Numbered from the stretch's first letter, positions 1 to 13,002 are shown. The stretch: 62,817 nucleotides of DNA from Imhoffiella purpurea (GCF_000585215.1 NZ_AONC01000061.1:1-62817), one strand, 5' to 3'. Numbers and translations: made by a program. Notes: a model not told the origin generated them from the letters alone.

Positions 1-212
1 CGGAGACGCTGGCGAAGCTCGAATCGGGTCTGCTGCCCCCGCCTGTCGAGATCCCGCGCCGTGATCTCCGCCCCGTTCACCGTGGCGGCGATCGGCTCGC
101 CACCGACCCCGAGATAGGACTGAATACCCCACAAGGCGAATGGAATACTGATCAGAATGACGATCGCCCAAGCGATCCACCCTTGAGCACGGTCACGGAT
201 AGTCTGAAGCAT
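1..212 (-). CDS. ppiD: PpiD-like periplasmic folding chaperone, N-terminal part only
   Basis: Translation from the ATG at 212 gives about 70 residues beginning MLQTIRDRAQGWIAWAIV, then a hydrophobic segment and VNGAEITARDLD. This is the signature start of PpiD/SurA-type proteins: a short cytoplasmic tail, one transmembrane anchor, then the periplasmic SurA_N-like domain. PpiD is an inner-membrane-anchored periplasmic chaperone with a parvulin-like domain. The gene runs off the left edge, so only the anchor and the first part of the chaperone domain are seen. Its place downstream of hupB and two tRNA genes is the common gammaproteobacterial order (lon-hupB-ppiD). The tRNA terminator at about 242-274 probably gives it its own promoter. 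Confidence 0.85.
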   Translation of the reverse strand, partial: MLQTIRDRAQGWIAWAIVILISIPFALWGIQSYLGVGGEPIAATVNGAEITARDLDRRGQQTRFELRQRL

Positions 213-241
213 GGCGAATAGAGAGCTGAGATTGGGATTTC

Positions 242-274
242 GGATAAAAGAAAGGGGCATCCACTGGATGCCCC
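242..274 (-). terminator. Intrinsic terminator after the tRNA pair
   Basis: A perfect 9-bp stem (arms 254-262 and 266-274, 3-nt loop) is followed on the minus strand by a T-rich run (TTTCTTTTA). It lies directly downstream of tRNA-Asp and upstream of ppiD, so it should end the hupB-tRNA or tRNA transcript. Confidence 0.8.
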
Positions 275-288
275 GATTCTATACGAGA

Positions 289-365
289 TGGCGGAGCGGA
301 CGGGGCTCGAACCCGCGACCCCCGGCGTGACAGGCCGGTATTCTAACCATCTGAACTACCGCTCC
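289..365 (-). tRNA. tRNA-Asp (GTC)
   Basis: On the minus strand a 77-nt cloverleaf starts GGAGCGGTAGTTCAG. The anticodon loop is CTGTCAC (anticodon GTC), the T-arm is GGTTCGAGCC and the encoded end is GCCA. The acceptor arms GGAGCGG and CCGCTCC pair perfectly. It lies 6 nt after tRNA-Val, so the two are probably processed from one transcript. Confidence 0.95.
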
Positions 366-371
366 AAATTT

Positions 372-447
372 TGGTGGGTGCTGCAGGGCTTGAACCTGCG
401 ACCCTCGCCTTGTAAGGGCGATGCTCTCCCAACTGAGCTAAGCACCC
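372..447 (-). tRNA. tRNA-Val (TAC)
   Basis: A 76-nt cloverleaf on the minus strand begins GGGTGCTTAGCTCAG. It has anticodon TAC in CTTACAA, T-arm GGTTCAAGCC and an encoded CCA end. The acceptor GGGTGC pairs with GCACCC. It sits 13 nt after the hupB stop codon and may be cotranscribed with hupB. Confidence 0.95.
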
Positions 448-460
448 TTGAGACGAGCAG

Positions 461-733
461 CTATTGTACTGCATCCTTCAGCGCTTTGCCAGCCTTGAAT
501 GAAGGATTTTTCGAGGCTTTGATCTCGATGGTCGCACCCGTCTGCGGGTTGCGGCCAGTCCGGGCGGCGCGCTCCTTAACGGCGAAGGTGCCAAACCCGA
601 TGAGCGAAACAGTATCGCCGTTTTTCAGAGCAATTGCAACCTCATCTGTAAAGGCATCCAGCGCGCGAGCCGCAGCCGACTTGGAGATATCTGCGGCATC
701 AGCCATTTTTTCGATGAGTTCCGATTTATTCAT
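461..733 (-). CDS. hupB: DNA-binding protein HU, beta-type
   Basis: A 90-residue protein, the usual HU length, starting [18 protein letters not shown]. It has the HU/IHF core [18 protein letters not shown] followed by the beta-arm QTGATIEI (about residues 61-72) that grips the minor groove. HU is a small nucleoid-associated protein that bends and compacts DNA. A good ribosome site (AGGGG) lies about 7 nt before the ATG. It follows lon on the same strand with a 359-bp gap, so it probably has its own promoter. The tRNA genes start right after it. Sequence alone does not separate HU-alpha from HU-beta; the position after lon argues for hupB. Confidence 0.95.
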   Translation of the reverse strand: MNKSELIEKMADAADISKSAAARALDAFTDEVAIALKNGDTVSLIGFGTFAVKERAARTGRNPQTGATIEIKASKNPSFKAGKALKDAVQ

Positions 734-1092
734 TTATTTCCCCTATTGACTGCTTTAGTTATTCGCCAAACGAACCGCGGTACCACTCCAAGCTGGACCG
801 CCGACCCGCAACCTCGAGCCACGACAGCCCAGCCCTGCAACGATGCCATTGCAATAGAGGCTGAATCCTAAGACGGAGACACCCCGAGGGCAACCCACAT
901 TTGAGAGTACCGCGTATGGAAACGACCGACAGGGCCCTGTTTCGAGCCTCCGACGATCGGAGCGACTCGGTCCGGGCACTCGACCAGCGCCCGAGACGGT
1001 TTCGAGCGAGATATGGATGCGGCGCCTCTTCAGGGACGCCGCGAGCCGGTCGGATCGAGTTCAGCGGATCCGACCGGGCCAGCCGCGATCAT
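734..1092. other. Intergenic region between lon and hupB
   Basis: This 359-bp stretch holds no convincing gene. The open frames here have no recognisable domain. It must contain the hupB promoter and the end of the lon transcript, but no clean -35/-10 pair or U-tract terminator is visible by eye. Confidence 0.5.
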
Positions 1093-3552
<2,460 letters not shown>

Positions 3553-3662
3553 GAAAACTCATTCTCGTCAAAGCAACAGTCCACGCACTGGCGATGGGAG
3601 CATTCGAGAGTCTGCTCGCCGAATCGCCACCGTAGATGTCGGTGTGGTGGGAATAATGACAG

Positions 3663-3690
3663 GGTCGGGGCAAGTGGCGTCGAGTTCAAC
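3663..3690 (-). promoter_or_regulatory. Candidate sigma-32 promoter of lon
   Basis: Reading the minus strand there is GTTGAA, a 14-nt spacer and CCCCGACC. This resembles the sigma-32 consensus CTTGAA - 13 to 15 nt - CCCCATNT. It lies about 110 nt before the lon start. lon is a classic heat-shock gene and rpoH is in this window. The match is by eye only. Confidence 0.4.
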
Positions 3691-3774
3691 GACGCCCTGC
3701 ATCGCCCGACCTGGATCTATCCTGACGACCTCACCAGGACTGCATGCCTAGGCTCGATCTTGCGCGCGCCCCGC

Positions 3775-5049
<1,275 letters not shown>

Positions 5050-5114
5050 CGGGGTTAGGTCTCCGGGGGTCTATGAGGGACGCAGGTCCAGCTGTCCCGA
5101 TTGAGGCAAATTCA

Positions 5115-5142
5115 ATCATAACCGTTTGGGCATATATGGCAA
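5115..5142 (-). promoter_or_regulatory. Candidate sigma-70 promoter of clpX
   Basis: On the minus strand TTGCCA (5 of 6 match to -35), a 16-nt spacer and TATGAT (5 of 6 match to -10) lie about 65-95 nt before the clpX ATG. This is the best housekeeping promoter match seen in the window. It implies an internal promoter in the tig-clpP-clpX cluster. Confidence 0.6.
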
Positions 5143-5242
5143 GACGGTTAAGCACAGGGTTTGCCTGGCGTCACAAATCCGGGCGCGCTATTGCCAGAAG
5201 CGTGCGCCGCCGGGGGCGGCCCGGCGGCGAGGTCCAGAATCG

Positions 5243-5902
5243 TCAGGTCTTCGCGGCGGGGCCTCGCTCGGCGATGACCTTGTCGATGAGCCCGTATTCC
5301 TGAGCCGCCTCGCCACCCATGAAACGATCGCGCTCGGTGTCCTCGGCGATCTTCTCGATCGGCTGACCCGTGTGCTCCGCCAGGATGCGGTTGAGACGCT
5401 CGCGGATATAGAGGATCTCGCGCGCATGGATGTCGATATCCGTCGCCTGCCCCTGGAAGCCGCCCAGGGGCTGGTGGATCATCATCCGCGAATGCGGCAG
5501 ACAGAAACGCTTGCCGGCCGCCCCACCCGCCAGCAGCAAGGCACCCATGCTCGCGGCCTGACCGATGCACATGGTGCTGACGTCGGGACGGATGAAGCGC
5601 ATGGTGTCGTAGATGGCGAGCCCCGCGGTCACCGAACCGCCAGGCGAATTGATATAGAGATGGATGTCCTTGTCGGGATTCTCGGACTCGAGGAACAGCA
5701 ATTGGGCGACCACCAGGTTCGCCATGTGATCCTCGACCTGACCGACGAGAAAGATGACGCGTTCCTTGAGCAGCCGCGAATAGATGTCGAAGGAGCGCTC
5801 GCCGCGCGCGGTCTGCTCGACGACGATGGGAACCAGACCCAATCCTTGCGGCTGCCAGTCGCTACTGCTCGTCGGATTGCTCATGGGATGGAGGTTGCTC
5901 AT
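5243..5902 (-). CDS. clpP: ClpP, proteolytic subunit of Clp protease
   Basis: A serine peptidase that forms the tetradecameric chamber served by ClpX. I chose the ATG at 5902 (219 residues, starting MSNLHPMSN) because AAGGTG lies 11 nt before it. A further in-frame ATG at 5968 would add 22 residues but has no ribosome site. Catalytic Ser118 lies in GQAASMGA and His143 in RMMIHQP. The family core begins [24 protein letters not shown]. It lies 81 nt downstream of tig and almost certainly shares its transcript. Confidence 0.96.
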   Translation of the reverse strand: MSNLHPMSNPTSSSDWQPQGLGLVPIVVEQTARGERSFDIYSRLLKERVIFLVGQVEDHMANLVVAQLLFLESENPDKDIHLYINSPGGSVTAGLAIYDTMRFIRPDVSTMCIGQAASMGALLLAGGAAGKRFCLPHSRMMIHQPLGGFQGQATDIDIHAREILYIRERLNRILAEHTGQPIEKIAEDTERDRFMGGEAAQEYGLIDKVIAERGPAAKT

Positions 5903-5983
5903 GGGTCGGATTTCACCTTGCTGTCTGGTTGCTTCGGGCCCGGAGACAGGGTCTCCGGGCGGATCCATGGCCCGAACCGAGAC

Positions 5984-7291
5984 CTATGCTGCCTCGGACG
6001 AAGGGGCCGGCGGATTGGTCAACTCTTCGAACGTCAAGTTCTCTTCCTCGACGGCCACCTCTTCGAGGATCAGCTCCACCACCTGTTCCTCGAGAGCCAG
6101 GCTCTCGAAGGAGCTCAGCATCTCCTTATTGCCGTAGTAGTAATTCACCACGGCCTGCGGATCCTCGTAGGACGCGGCCATCTGCTCGATCGCCTGGCGA
6201 ACCCGATCCGGATCCGCGGTCAGACCGCGATCCTTGACGATCTGGCCGAGAATCAGCCCCAACGCCACGCGACGCCGGGCACCGCTCTCGAACAGATGAT
6301 GCGGAAGCTCCATCTTGCCGCCACCCAGGGCGTTGCGCATCTGCTCGGCCATGGACTTCATCTCGGATTCGAGAAGCGCCTTCGGCAGATCGATGGCGTT
6401 CGACTCGACCAGCAGATCCATTACGGATTCTTTAGTGCGGGCGGTCAGGCGCTGTTTCAATTCACGCTCCATGTTGCCGCGCACGTCCGAGCGGAAACGC
6501 TCGATGTCGCCGTCCTCGACCCCGAAGCCCTTGACGAAATCGGCGTCGATCTCGGGCAGCTTGGGTTCCTCCACCGCATCGACCGTCACCTCGAAACGCA
6601 CGGGCTTGCCGGCCAGATGCTCCGCCTGGTAGGACTCGGGGAAGCTGAGATCGAGGGTGCGCTGCTCGCCGGCCGAGGCGCCGATGAGGCCGTCCTCGAA
6701 ACCCGGGATCATGCGGCTGGTGCCCAGCTCGATCTCGAAACCCTCGCTGGAGCCGCCCTCGAACGCCTCGCCATCGAGGGTTCCGGTGAAGGAGATGGTC
6801 AGCTTGTCGCCCGTCTGACAGGGGCGCTCGGCCGCCTCCCAGGTCTTGCGCTGATCGCGCAGGCGCTCGATCATGGCCTCCAGATCCGCGTCCGTGACCT
6901 CGCTCACCGGCTTCTTGACCACCTTGCCGTCCAGCGAGGCCAGCTCGACCTCGGGCATCACCTCGAAGGTGGCGGTGAAGCCGAACTTCTCGCCCTCGAC
7001 GTCGATCTCCGGATCGATGGTCGGCGCGCCGACCGGACGGAAGTCCTGCTCGGACAATGCCTCCATGAAACTGGACTGCACCAGCTCGCTGAAGACCTCC
7101 TGCTGAACATGGTCGGAGTAGCGCTTGCGCAGCACCTTCATCGGCACCTTGCCCGGACGGAAACCGGGTAGCCTGGCGGTACGCGCAAGCTGCTGCAAAC
7201 GCTTTTCGACCTCGGTCTGGATCTGCTCGAAAGGCAGATCGATCTTCATGCGTCGCTCGAGCCCCTCGCCCGCTTCCACCGAAACTTGCAT
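5984..7291 (-). CDS. tig: Trigger factor, ribosome-associated chaperone
   Basis: A 435-residue peptidyl-prolyl isomerase/chaperone that binds nascent chains at the ribosome exit tunnel. The N-terminal ribosome-docking loop GFRPGKVP follows MQVSVEAGEGLERRMKI. A central FKBP-type domain (GDKLTISFTGTLDGEAFEGG) and a helical C-terminal domain follow. The start codon and length match the family. It is the first gene of the clp-lon cluster. No clear promoter can be assigned in the 130 bp before it. Confidence 0.97.
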   Translation of the reverse strand: MQVSVEAGEGLERRMKIDLPFEQIQTEVEKRLQQLARTARLPGFRPGKVPMKVLRKRYSDHVQQEVFSELVQSSFMEALSEQDFRPVGAPTIDPEIDVEGEKFGFTATFEVMPEVELASLDGKVVKKPVSEVTDADLEAMIERLRDQRKTWEAAERPCQTGDKLTISFTGTLDGEAFEGGSSEGFEIELGTSRMIPGFEDGLIGASAGEQRTLDLSFPESYQAEHLAGKPVRFEVTVDAVEEPKLPEIDADFVKGFGVEDGDIERFRSDVRGNMERELKQRLTARTKESVMDLLVESNAIDLPKALLESEMKSMAEQMRNALGGGKMELPHHLFESGARRRVALGLILGQIVKDRGLTADPDRVRQAIEQMAASYEDPQAVVNYYYGNKEMLSSFESLALEEQVVELILEEVAVEEENLTFEELTNPPAPSSEAA

Positions 7292-7421
7292 TGACTATCT
7301 CCCGTCGGTACCGTCTGCTTGGTACGGACCGCCCGTTAGGTGAATCCTGACGCGAACGTGCCGCCCGCATCCTCAAAAGCCGGGCAGTATAGCTTGGCGC
7401 AAGGCGAGTCTCCAAGCACCA

Positions 7422-9008
7422 TCAGTCAGATGCCCGATCGCCCTCTCGAGCCCCTTCGGGAACCACCCCGCGCTCATGTTCTCCGGTCACCCGCAGCTCG
7501 CGCTTGAGGATCTTGCCGGCCGCATTCTTCGGCAGGGTCTCATGGATGCGGATGCGACGCGGTATCTCGTGCTGACCCAGATGCTGCCGGCACCAGGCCC
7601 GCAGGTCCGCCGCCTCGCACCGGGCGCCTGGACGCAGCGCCACATGGGCGACCGGCACCTCGCCGTGCCGCGCGTCCGGATCCCCCACGACCGCCGCCTC
7701 CGCCACGTCCGGATGCCGATAGAGCGCCTCCTCGACGACGCGCGGATAGACGTTCATGCCGTTGGTGATGATCAGATCCTTGAGCCGGTCGACGAGATAG
7801 AAATAGCCGTCCGCGTCCCGGTAGCCGAGATCGCCGGTGCGGAACCAGTCGCCGAAATAGCTCTCGCGGGTCGCCTCGGGCTGATTGAAATAGCCCTTCA
7901 TGAGGCTCGGCCCGCGCACGCAGACCTCGCCCGTCTCGCCGTCCGGCACGGTTCGCCCGGCCGCATCCAGGATGCACATCTCGACGGACGGGATGGGTAC
8001 GCCGATCGATCCGGGCCGACGCGCGCCCTCGAGCGGATTGACGCTGGTGACCGGACCGCATTCGGTCGGACCGTCGCCCTCGTGCACCGGAACCCCGAAA
8101 CGCCGCTCGAAGGCGGACATGACGGCCACCGGCATGGAGGCCCCGCCGCTCACGCACAGCCGAATCCCGGACCAGCGCCCGACCCACGCATCGTCGAGCC
8201 TCAGCAGAACGCCGTACATGCTGGGGACGCCGAGGAAAATGGTCGCACCATGCCTGGCGATCGCCTGGGAGACGAGCCGGGGATCGAAACGCGCCACGGG
8301 GATCATGCCGCAGCCCTCCAGCAGCGAGGTCAGAATCCCGACCGTCGCCGCAAAGGCATGGAACATGGGCAGCACCACCAGCACCCGATCCCGGTCGCCG
8401 AAATCCAGCGCCCGGCTCACGCCCCGCGCATTGGCGAGCAGATTGGCATGGGTCAGCATGGCGCCCTTGGGGCGACCGGTCGTCCCGGAGGTATAGAGAA
8501 TCACAGCGACCGCGTCGGACGGATCCGGTTCGATCGCTGGAGCCGGACCTGGATGCTCGATCAGGTCGGCCAGAACGGGCACGCCCCGAGCGGTCCCGTC
8601 GCCGATGCGCACCCGCAACGCGACCTCGGGCGACTCCAGCAGCGCGGACTCGGCGGCCGTCTCGAACCCGCCCTGATAGAAGAGGCCGCGCGCCCCACTG
8701 TCGGCGAGGATGAAGGCCACCTCGCGATAGTTGAGCAGGGTGTTGATCGGCACCAGCGTGGCGCCCGACTTGAGGATGCCCAGATAGGCGATCACGAACT
8801 CGGGGCCGTTGGCGCAGAGCAGCGCGACCCGATCGCCGAGCGATATGCCCGAATCGGCCAAAGCGGCCGCAACGGCATCGGTGGCACGGTCCAGCTCGGA
8901 GAAGGACCAGGACCGCTCGTCGGCGAAGATGCAGATGGCATCCCCGCGCCGCTCCGCCGTCTGGCGGAACCGCGCGGGGATGTGGGTGGAATCGACCGGA
9001 GCCGCCAC
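7422..9008 (-). CDS. Fatty acid-CoA ligase-like AMP-forming enzyme
   Basis: A 528-residue member of the ANL superfamily that adenylates a carboxylic acid and then forms a CoA thioester. The phosphate loop is YTSGTTGRPKGAM. Other core motifs are EGDGPTECGPV, the hinge-region DWFRTGDLGY and the C-terminal lysine motif LPKNAAGKILKREL. The domain set fits medium- or long-chain fatty acyl-CoA ligases, but the substrate cannot be read from sequence. The start is a GTG 10 nt after the hemN stop codon, without a clear ribosome site, so translation may be coupled to hemN. No beta-oxidation gene is adjacent. Confidence 0.85.
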   Translation of the reverse strand: MAAPVDSTHIPARFRQTAERRGDAICIFADERSWSFSELDRATDAVAAALADSGISLGDRVALLCANGPEFVIAYLGILKSGATLVPINTLLNYREVAFILADSGARGLFYQGGFETAAESALLESPEVALRVRIGDGTARGVPVLADLIEHPGPAPAIEPDPSDAVAVILYTSGTTGRPKGAMLTHANLLANARGVSRALDFGDRDRVLVVLPMFHAFAATVGILTSLLEGCGMIPVARFDPRLVSQAIARHGATIFLGVPSMYGVLLRLDDAWVGRWSGIRLCVSGGASMPVAVMSAFERRFGVPVHEGDGPTECGPVTSVNPLEGARRPGSIGVPIPSVEMCILDAAGRTVPDGETGEVCVRGPSLMKGYFNQPEATRESYFGDWFRTGDLGYRDADGYFYLVDRLKDLIITNGMNVYPRVVEEALYRHPDVAEAAVVGDPDARHGEVPVAHVALRPGARCEAADLRAWCRQHLGQHEIPRRIRIHETLPKNAAGKILKRELRVTGEHERGVVPEGAREGDRASD

Positions 9009-9018
9009 CGGGGAGGGA

Positions 9019-10404
9019 TCAGATGACCTTGGAGAAGCCGATCGGCCCGGTCTTCTGGGCCAGATAGGCGTCGAAGGTCATGCAGATGTTGCGCACCAGC
9101 AGACGGCCGCGCGACAGGATGCGGATCATACCCGGCTCGAGCGCGACCAGACCGTCCTCCTCCATGCCCTTGAGCTTCTCGAGGCTGTCGGCGAAATAGA
9201 CATCGAAGTCGATGCCCCACTTGGACGCCACCGATGCCTTGTCGAGCTGGAAGTGGCAGATGAGACGGGTGATGACGTCGCGCCGGATGAGATCGTCGCG
9301 ATTGAGCTCGATGCCGCGGAAGATCGGCAGACGGCCCGCGTCGATGTCGGCGTCGTACTCCGCCAGCTCGCGCCGGCTCTGGGCATAGGTGTTGTCGACC
9401 ATGCCGATCGAGGTCACGCCGATACCGATGAGGTCGCAGTCGGCATGGGTGGAATAGCCCTGGAAGTTGCGGTACAGGGTACCGGCCTGCTGAGCCAGGG
9501 TCAGCTCGTCGTCGGGACGGGCGAAGTGGTCCATGCCGATATAGACGTAGCCGGCGTCGGTGAGACGCTGGATGGTCGCCTGCAGGATGTCGAGCTTGAC
9601 CTGGGGCGCGGGCAGATCCGCCTCGTTGATGCGGCGCTGCGGCTTGAAGCGCTCGGGCAGATGCGCGTAGTTGAAGATCGACATCCGCTGCGGGTTGACC
9701 TCGATCACCCGGTCGAGGGTCTTGAGGAAGCTGTCGACCGACTGGAAAGGCAGACCGTAGATGAGGTCGATACTGACCGAGCGGAAACCCTCGTCGAGCG
9801 CCGCGTTCAGCACCGTCATGGTCTGTTCCTCGGTCTGGACGCGGTTGACCGCCTCCTGCACCCGGCGATCGAAGTCCTGAACGCCCAGACTCATGCGGTT
9901 GAAGCCGATCTGGCGCAGGACCTTGATCGTCTCGGCATCGGCCTCGCGCGGATCGATCTCGATCGAGTATTCACCGACGTCGTCCCCGGCCAGCTTGAAG
10001 TGACGGCGCGTCATCTCCATCAGCTCGGTCATCTGCGCGTTGCTGAGGAAGGTCGGGGTACCGCCGCCCCAGTGCAGCTGCTCGACCTGGCGCGAGCTGT
10101 CGAACAACGCGGCCTGCATCTCCAGCTCCTTGTAGACGCGCTCCAGATAGGGCGGAACGAGCGAGCGATCCTTGGTCGCGATCTTGTTGCAGGCGCAGTA
10201 GAAGCAGACCGTGTCGCAGAAAGGGATATGGAAATAGAGCGACAGCGGACGACCGCTCTCGTTGCTACGTGCACAGGCCGCCTTGTAGGCCGCCTCGTCG
10301 AATGACTCGTCGAACTCCACCGCGGTCGGGTACGAGGTATAGCGCGGACCGCTCTGGTCGTAGCGACGAATCAGGTCAAGATCAAAGGAAACGCCTTGCT
10401 CCAC
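9019..10404 (-). CDS. hemN: Oxygen-independent coproporphyrinogen III dehydrogenase
   Basis: A 461-residue radical SAM enzyme that decarboxylates coproporphyrinogen III to protoporphyrinogen IX under anoxic conditions, for haem (and bacteriochlorophyll, if made). The cluster motif is C63-x3-C67-x2-C70, followed by C72 as in true HemN. The N-terminus has RYTSYPTA and the glycine motif reads HWGGGTPTFL. The start is a GTG at 10404 with GGAGG 8 nt upstream; no ATG fits better. This is the true HemN type rather than HemW (longer, with the CxxxCxxCxC pattern). No FNR site was recognised in the 227 bp upstream. Confidence 0.95.
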   Translation of the reverse strand: MEQGVSFDLDLIRRYDQSGPRYTSYPTAVEFDESFDEAAYKAACARSNESGRPLSLYFHIPFCDTVCFYCACNKIATKDRSLVPPYLERVYKELEMQAALFDSSRQVEQLHWGGGTPTFLSNAQMTELMEMTRRHFKLAGDDVGEYSIEIDPREADAETIKVLRQIGFNRMSLGVQDFDRRVQEAVNRVQTEEQTMTVLNAALDEGFRSVSIDLIYGLPFQSVDSFLKTLDRVIEVNPQRMSIFNYAHLPERFKPQRRINEADLPAPQVKLDILQATIQRLTDAGYVYIGMDHFARPDDELTLAQQAGTLYRNFQGYSTHADCDLIGIGVTSIGMVDNTYAQSRRELAEYDADIDAGRLPIFRGIELNRDDLIRRDVITRLICHFQLDKASVASKWGIDFDVYFADSLEKLKGMEEDGLVALEPGMIRILSRGRLLVRNICMTFDAYLAQKTGPIGFSKVI

Positions 10405-10631
10405 CGTTCAATCCTCCAGCCGCGGGGCGTGCGTCCAGCCCCGTTCGGCACCTTACGAAAAGCCTGTTCAGGCATCATCCCCGCCGACACCGATCCCACG
10501 GCGATGGGTCTCGTCGATCGGTTCGAGCGGGGAATGGAATGGAATCTCTTCCGCATACTTGCCGGCCAGGTCCATGAACGGCAGATCCTCTCGAACGCAG
10601 ATGCGTCGAGTACCGCGCGAACGCCCCGGCG

Positions 10632-11555
10632 TCATTGCGCGAGCGCCTCCTCGAACCGCTCCTGGTGCTCGACGAGCTGCTCGCGGGTCAGCAGGAAGAC
10701 CCCCTCGCCACCGCGCTCGAACTCGAGCCAGGTGAAGGGAACCTCGGGGAGGCGGCTATCGAGATACGGGGCCGAACTCCCGACCTCGACGATCAGGATG
10801 CCCTCGTCCGTCAGGAAGCGGGCCGAATCCTTCAGAATGCGGATGACGAGATCGAGACCGTCCTCTCCGCCCAGAAGGGCGAGCTCGGGCTCGTTGTGAT
10901 ACTCGGCCGGAAGGGCATCGAATTCGGCCCGTGAGACATAGGGCGGATTCGACACGATGACGTCGTACCGATTGCCCATCAGCGCCTCGAAGAGATCGGA
11001 CTCCAATACCCGGACGCGATCCTCGAGACCGTGACGCTCGACGTTGCGGCGAGCCATCTCCAGGGCGGCGGGAGAGATGTCCACCAGATCCACATCGGCG
11101 TCGGGCAGATAGGCGGCCGCGGCGATGCCGATGCAGCCGCTGCCGGTACAGAGATCCAGGACCCGGCCGATGCGCTCGGCATCGTGCCAGGGATCGAATC
11201 CGGCCTCGACCAGCTCGGCAATGGGCGAGCGTGGCACCAGGACGTGTCGATCGACCGCGAACTCCATGCCCGCGAACCAGGCGCGGCCGGTCAGATAGGC
11301 GGCAGGCACCCGTTCGGCCACGCGGCGCTCGATCAGCTCGGACACGCGCACGCGCTCCGCCGGGGTGAGCCGGCAGTCACGAAATCCCGCGGGCAGACCG
11401 GGATCGAGATACAGCCCGCTGAGAACCAGATGCGCGGCCTCGTCGATGGCGTTATCGGTTCCGTGACCGAAGAAGAGCTGGGCCGCATTGAAGCGGCTGG
11501 CGCCCCAGCGCACGAAATCCTGGATCGTAATCAAACCGTCTGGCTGTTCTGCCAT
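10632..11555 (-). CDS. prmB: Ribosomal protein uL3 glutamine methyltransferase
   Basis: A SAM-dependent N5-glutamine methyltransferase that modifies ribosomal protein L3. From the ATG at 11555 (MAEQPDGLITIQDFVRWG) it is 307 residues. It has an N-terminal helical domain, SAM motif DLCTGSGCIGI, then the substrate-loop motif NPPY at 203-206. PrmB is favoured over PrmC by the N-terminus (TIQDFVRWGASRFNAAQLFFGHGTDNA), typical of PrmB. The frame is open upstream to 11639 but that part is not conserved-looking. No chorismate synthase or prfA gene is adjacent. Confidence 0.9.
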   Translation of the reverse strand: MAEQPDGLITIQDFVRWGASRFNAAQLFFGHGTDNAIDEAAHLVLSGLYLDPGLPAGFRDCRLTPAERVRVSELIERRVAERVPAAYLTGRAWFAGMEFAVDRHVLVPRSPIAELVEAGFDPWHDAERIGRVLDLCTGSGCIGIAAAAYLPDADVDLVDISPAALEMARRNVERHGLEDRVRVLESDLFEALMGNRYDVIVSNPPYVSRAEFDALPAEYHNEPELALLGGEDGLDLVIRILKDSARFLTDEGILIVEVGSSAPYLDSRLPEVPFTWLEFERGGEGVFLLTREQLVEHQERFEEALAQ

Positions 11556-11776
11556 AGCGCCTATTCGTTGGTGGTACCCAGGGAGTCCGGGGTAATCGGC
11601 ACGATCTGCCGCCCGAAATGAAGCACCTAAGCATAACACCGCATCGACGGCGTTTCAGCCCGAGCTTCGAGTCGGACGACCGGCCACCAATACGCGGCAC
11701 CGGGAGAAAACCGCTCCGGACGGGGATGGTGCCTGCGAGATCGGTCAGGCCCCGATCCACATTCGGAGAAGCGGGC

Positions 11777-12244
11777 TCACGCCGCCCTGCGTTTCGAGAC
11801 CTGATCCGCCTCATGCCCGAGGTCGGGGATCGCCACCTCGACACGACCGCGATCGACCAGATCCTGGAGCGAGATGTCGCTCAGGAAGCTGAAGATCTGG
11901 TCGCTGAGCTGATCCCAGAGATGATGCGTCAGACAGCGCTTGCCGTCGCGACAGTTCTCGCGCCCCCCGCAACGGGTGAACTCGACCCATTCGTCCACGG
12001 CGCAGATGATGTTCGCGATCGAGATCTCCTCCGCGGGCTTGCCCAGATAATAGCCCCCTCCGGGGCCCCTGACGCCGCGCACCAGCTTCTTCGCCCGGAG
12101 CGCGGCGAACAGCTGCTCCAGGTAGGACAGTGAAATTCCCTGGCTCACAGAGATATCCGCCAGGGTCACGGGACCCTTGCCGGCATGCAGCGCGAGGTCG
12201 AGCATGGCTGTCACGGCATATCTGCCTTTGGTCGATAATCTCAT
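11777..12244 (-). CDS. iscR: Rrf2-family iron-sulfur regulator IscR
   Basis: A 155-residue winged-helix repressor that senses Fe-S cluster status. The HTH region begins [19 protein letters not shown]. The cluster ligands Cys92, Cys98, Cys104 and His107 occur at the same positions as in E. coli IscR. The protein should therefore bind a [2Fe-2S] cluster. iscR usually leads iscRSUA-hscBA-fdx, but here the next gene downstream is prmB and no isc gene is in the window. A type-1-like IscR site lies upstream at 12310-12334. Confidence 0.93.
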   Translation of the reverse strand: MRLSTKGRYAVTAMLDLALHAGKGPVTLADISVSQGISLSYLEQLFAALRAKKLVRGVRGPGGGYYLGKPAEEISIANIICAVDEWVEFTRCGGRENCRDGKRCLTHHLWDQLSDQIFSFLSDISLQDLVDRGRVEVAIPDLGHEADQVSKRRAA

Positions 12245-12309
12245 AGTTCGGGTGCCTTTGGCCGATTTGACGGGAGACGGGCGAATCGGCAGGTCGCGTT
12301 GCCTGATGC

Positions 12310-12334
12310 CCTTTAGGCTTAATTAGTCAACAAT
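12310..12334 (-). promoter_or_regulatory. Candidate IscR type-1 box overlapping the iscR promoter
   Basis: On the minus strand the site includes GTTGACTAATTA, which matches the first half of the type-1 consensus (ATASYYGACTRWWWYAGTCRRSTAT); the second half matches only in part. TTGACT within it can serve as a -35 element. It lies about 65-90 nt before iscR, where autorepression sites are usually found. Confidence 0.5.
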
Positions 12335-12486
12335 CGTCCCATTTCAATGGCAGGCAATTAGGAATCTCGTACCGCAGCCCGAATCGCGGCGAACTGTCGG
12401 ACGGCAAGCCGCCAGCCGTCCCGGGCAGGCCGGACGGGTACGGGATGGAAATCGCTCGGGAAGGAATCGCCTCGATCGAACGGCGA

Positions 12487-13002
12487 TCAGGAACGGGCCA
12501 GACAGATCTCGCCGCAGAGATCCTCGCCGGATGCGGAGGCGAAGCCATGTATCCGTCCGAATCCATGTCCGGCCTTGAGACAGAAATCCAGCCACTTCGA
12601 CAAAAAGAGATTGGCCTGCCATTTGTCGGCCAACGCCGGGGGGGCGTAGCGGACCCGCAATGGCAGAACGGCCTGCTGGAGATCCAGCAGCTCGACCTGG
12701 CGAGCATCGTGATAGACGCGCAGATGCGCGTCCGGATCCGCAGCGCCAGTCGAGGACGCCTGTGCGTCGAAAAGATAGGTAAGACGGATCTCGGTGGTAT
12801 AGGGCGACTGCTCCAGTATATGCAGATGGAGATCCATGGTTCCGGACTGACGCGAGACCAGAACCCCGCTCTCCCGGCACAGATTCGGCGCCAGCCGCGA
12901 CAGCAAGCGGTAATTCTCCTCGCACAGAACCATCAGAGCGCCAACAGTGGGTCGAGCCGAGCAGAGCTTGGCGACCGACCAGGAGGGATTGAAAGGCTGC
13001 AT
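12487..13002 (-). CDS. DUF1249 (YqiB-like) protein
   Basis: About 171 residues from the ATG at 13002. The frame extends up to an ATG at 13068, and neither start has a strong ribosome site. It matches E. coli YqiB in ordered blocks: LCEENYRLLSRLAP, YTTEIRLTYLF, HLRVYHDARQVELL and NLFLSKWLDFCLKAGHG. The family is a soluble protein of unknown function that in E. coli lies between nudF and cpdA; neither is here. It has an insert rich in small residues after the first strand (AQASSTGAADPDA). Function is unknown. Confidence 0.75.
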   Translation of the reverse strand: MQPFNPSWSVAKLCSARPTVGALMVLCEENYRLLSRLAPNLCRESGVLVSRQSGTMDLHLHILEQSPYTTEIRLTYLFDAQASSTGAADPDAHLRVYHDARQVELLDLQQAVLPLRVRYAPPALADKWQANLFLSKWLDFCLKAGHGFGRIHGFASASGEDLCGEICLARS

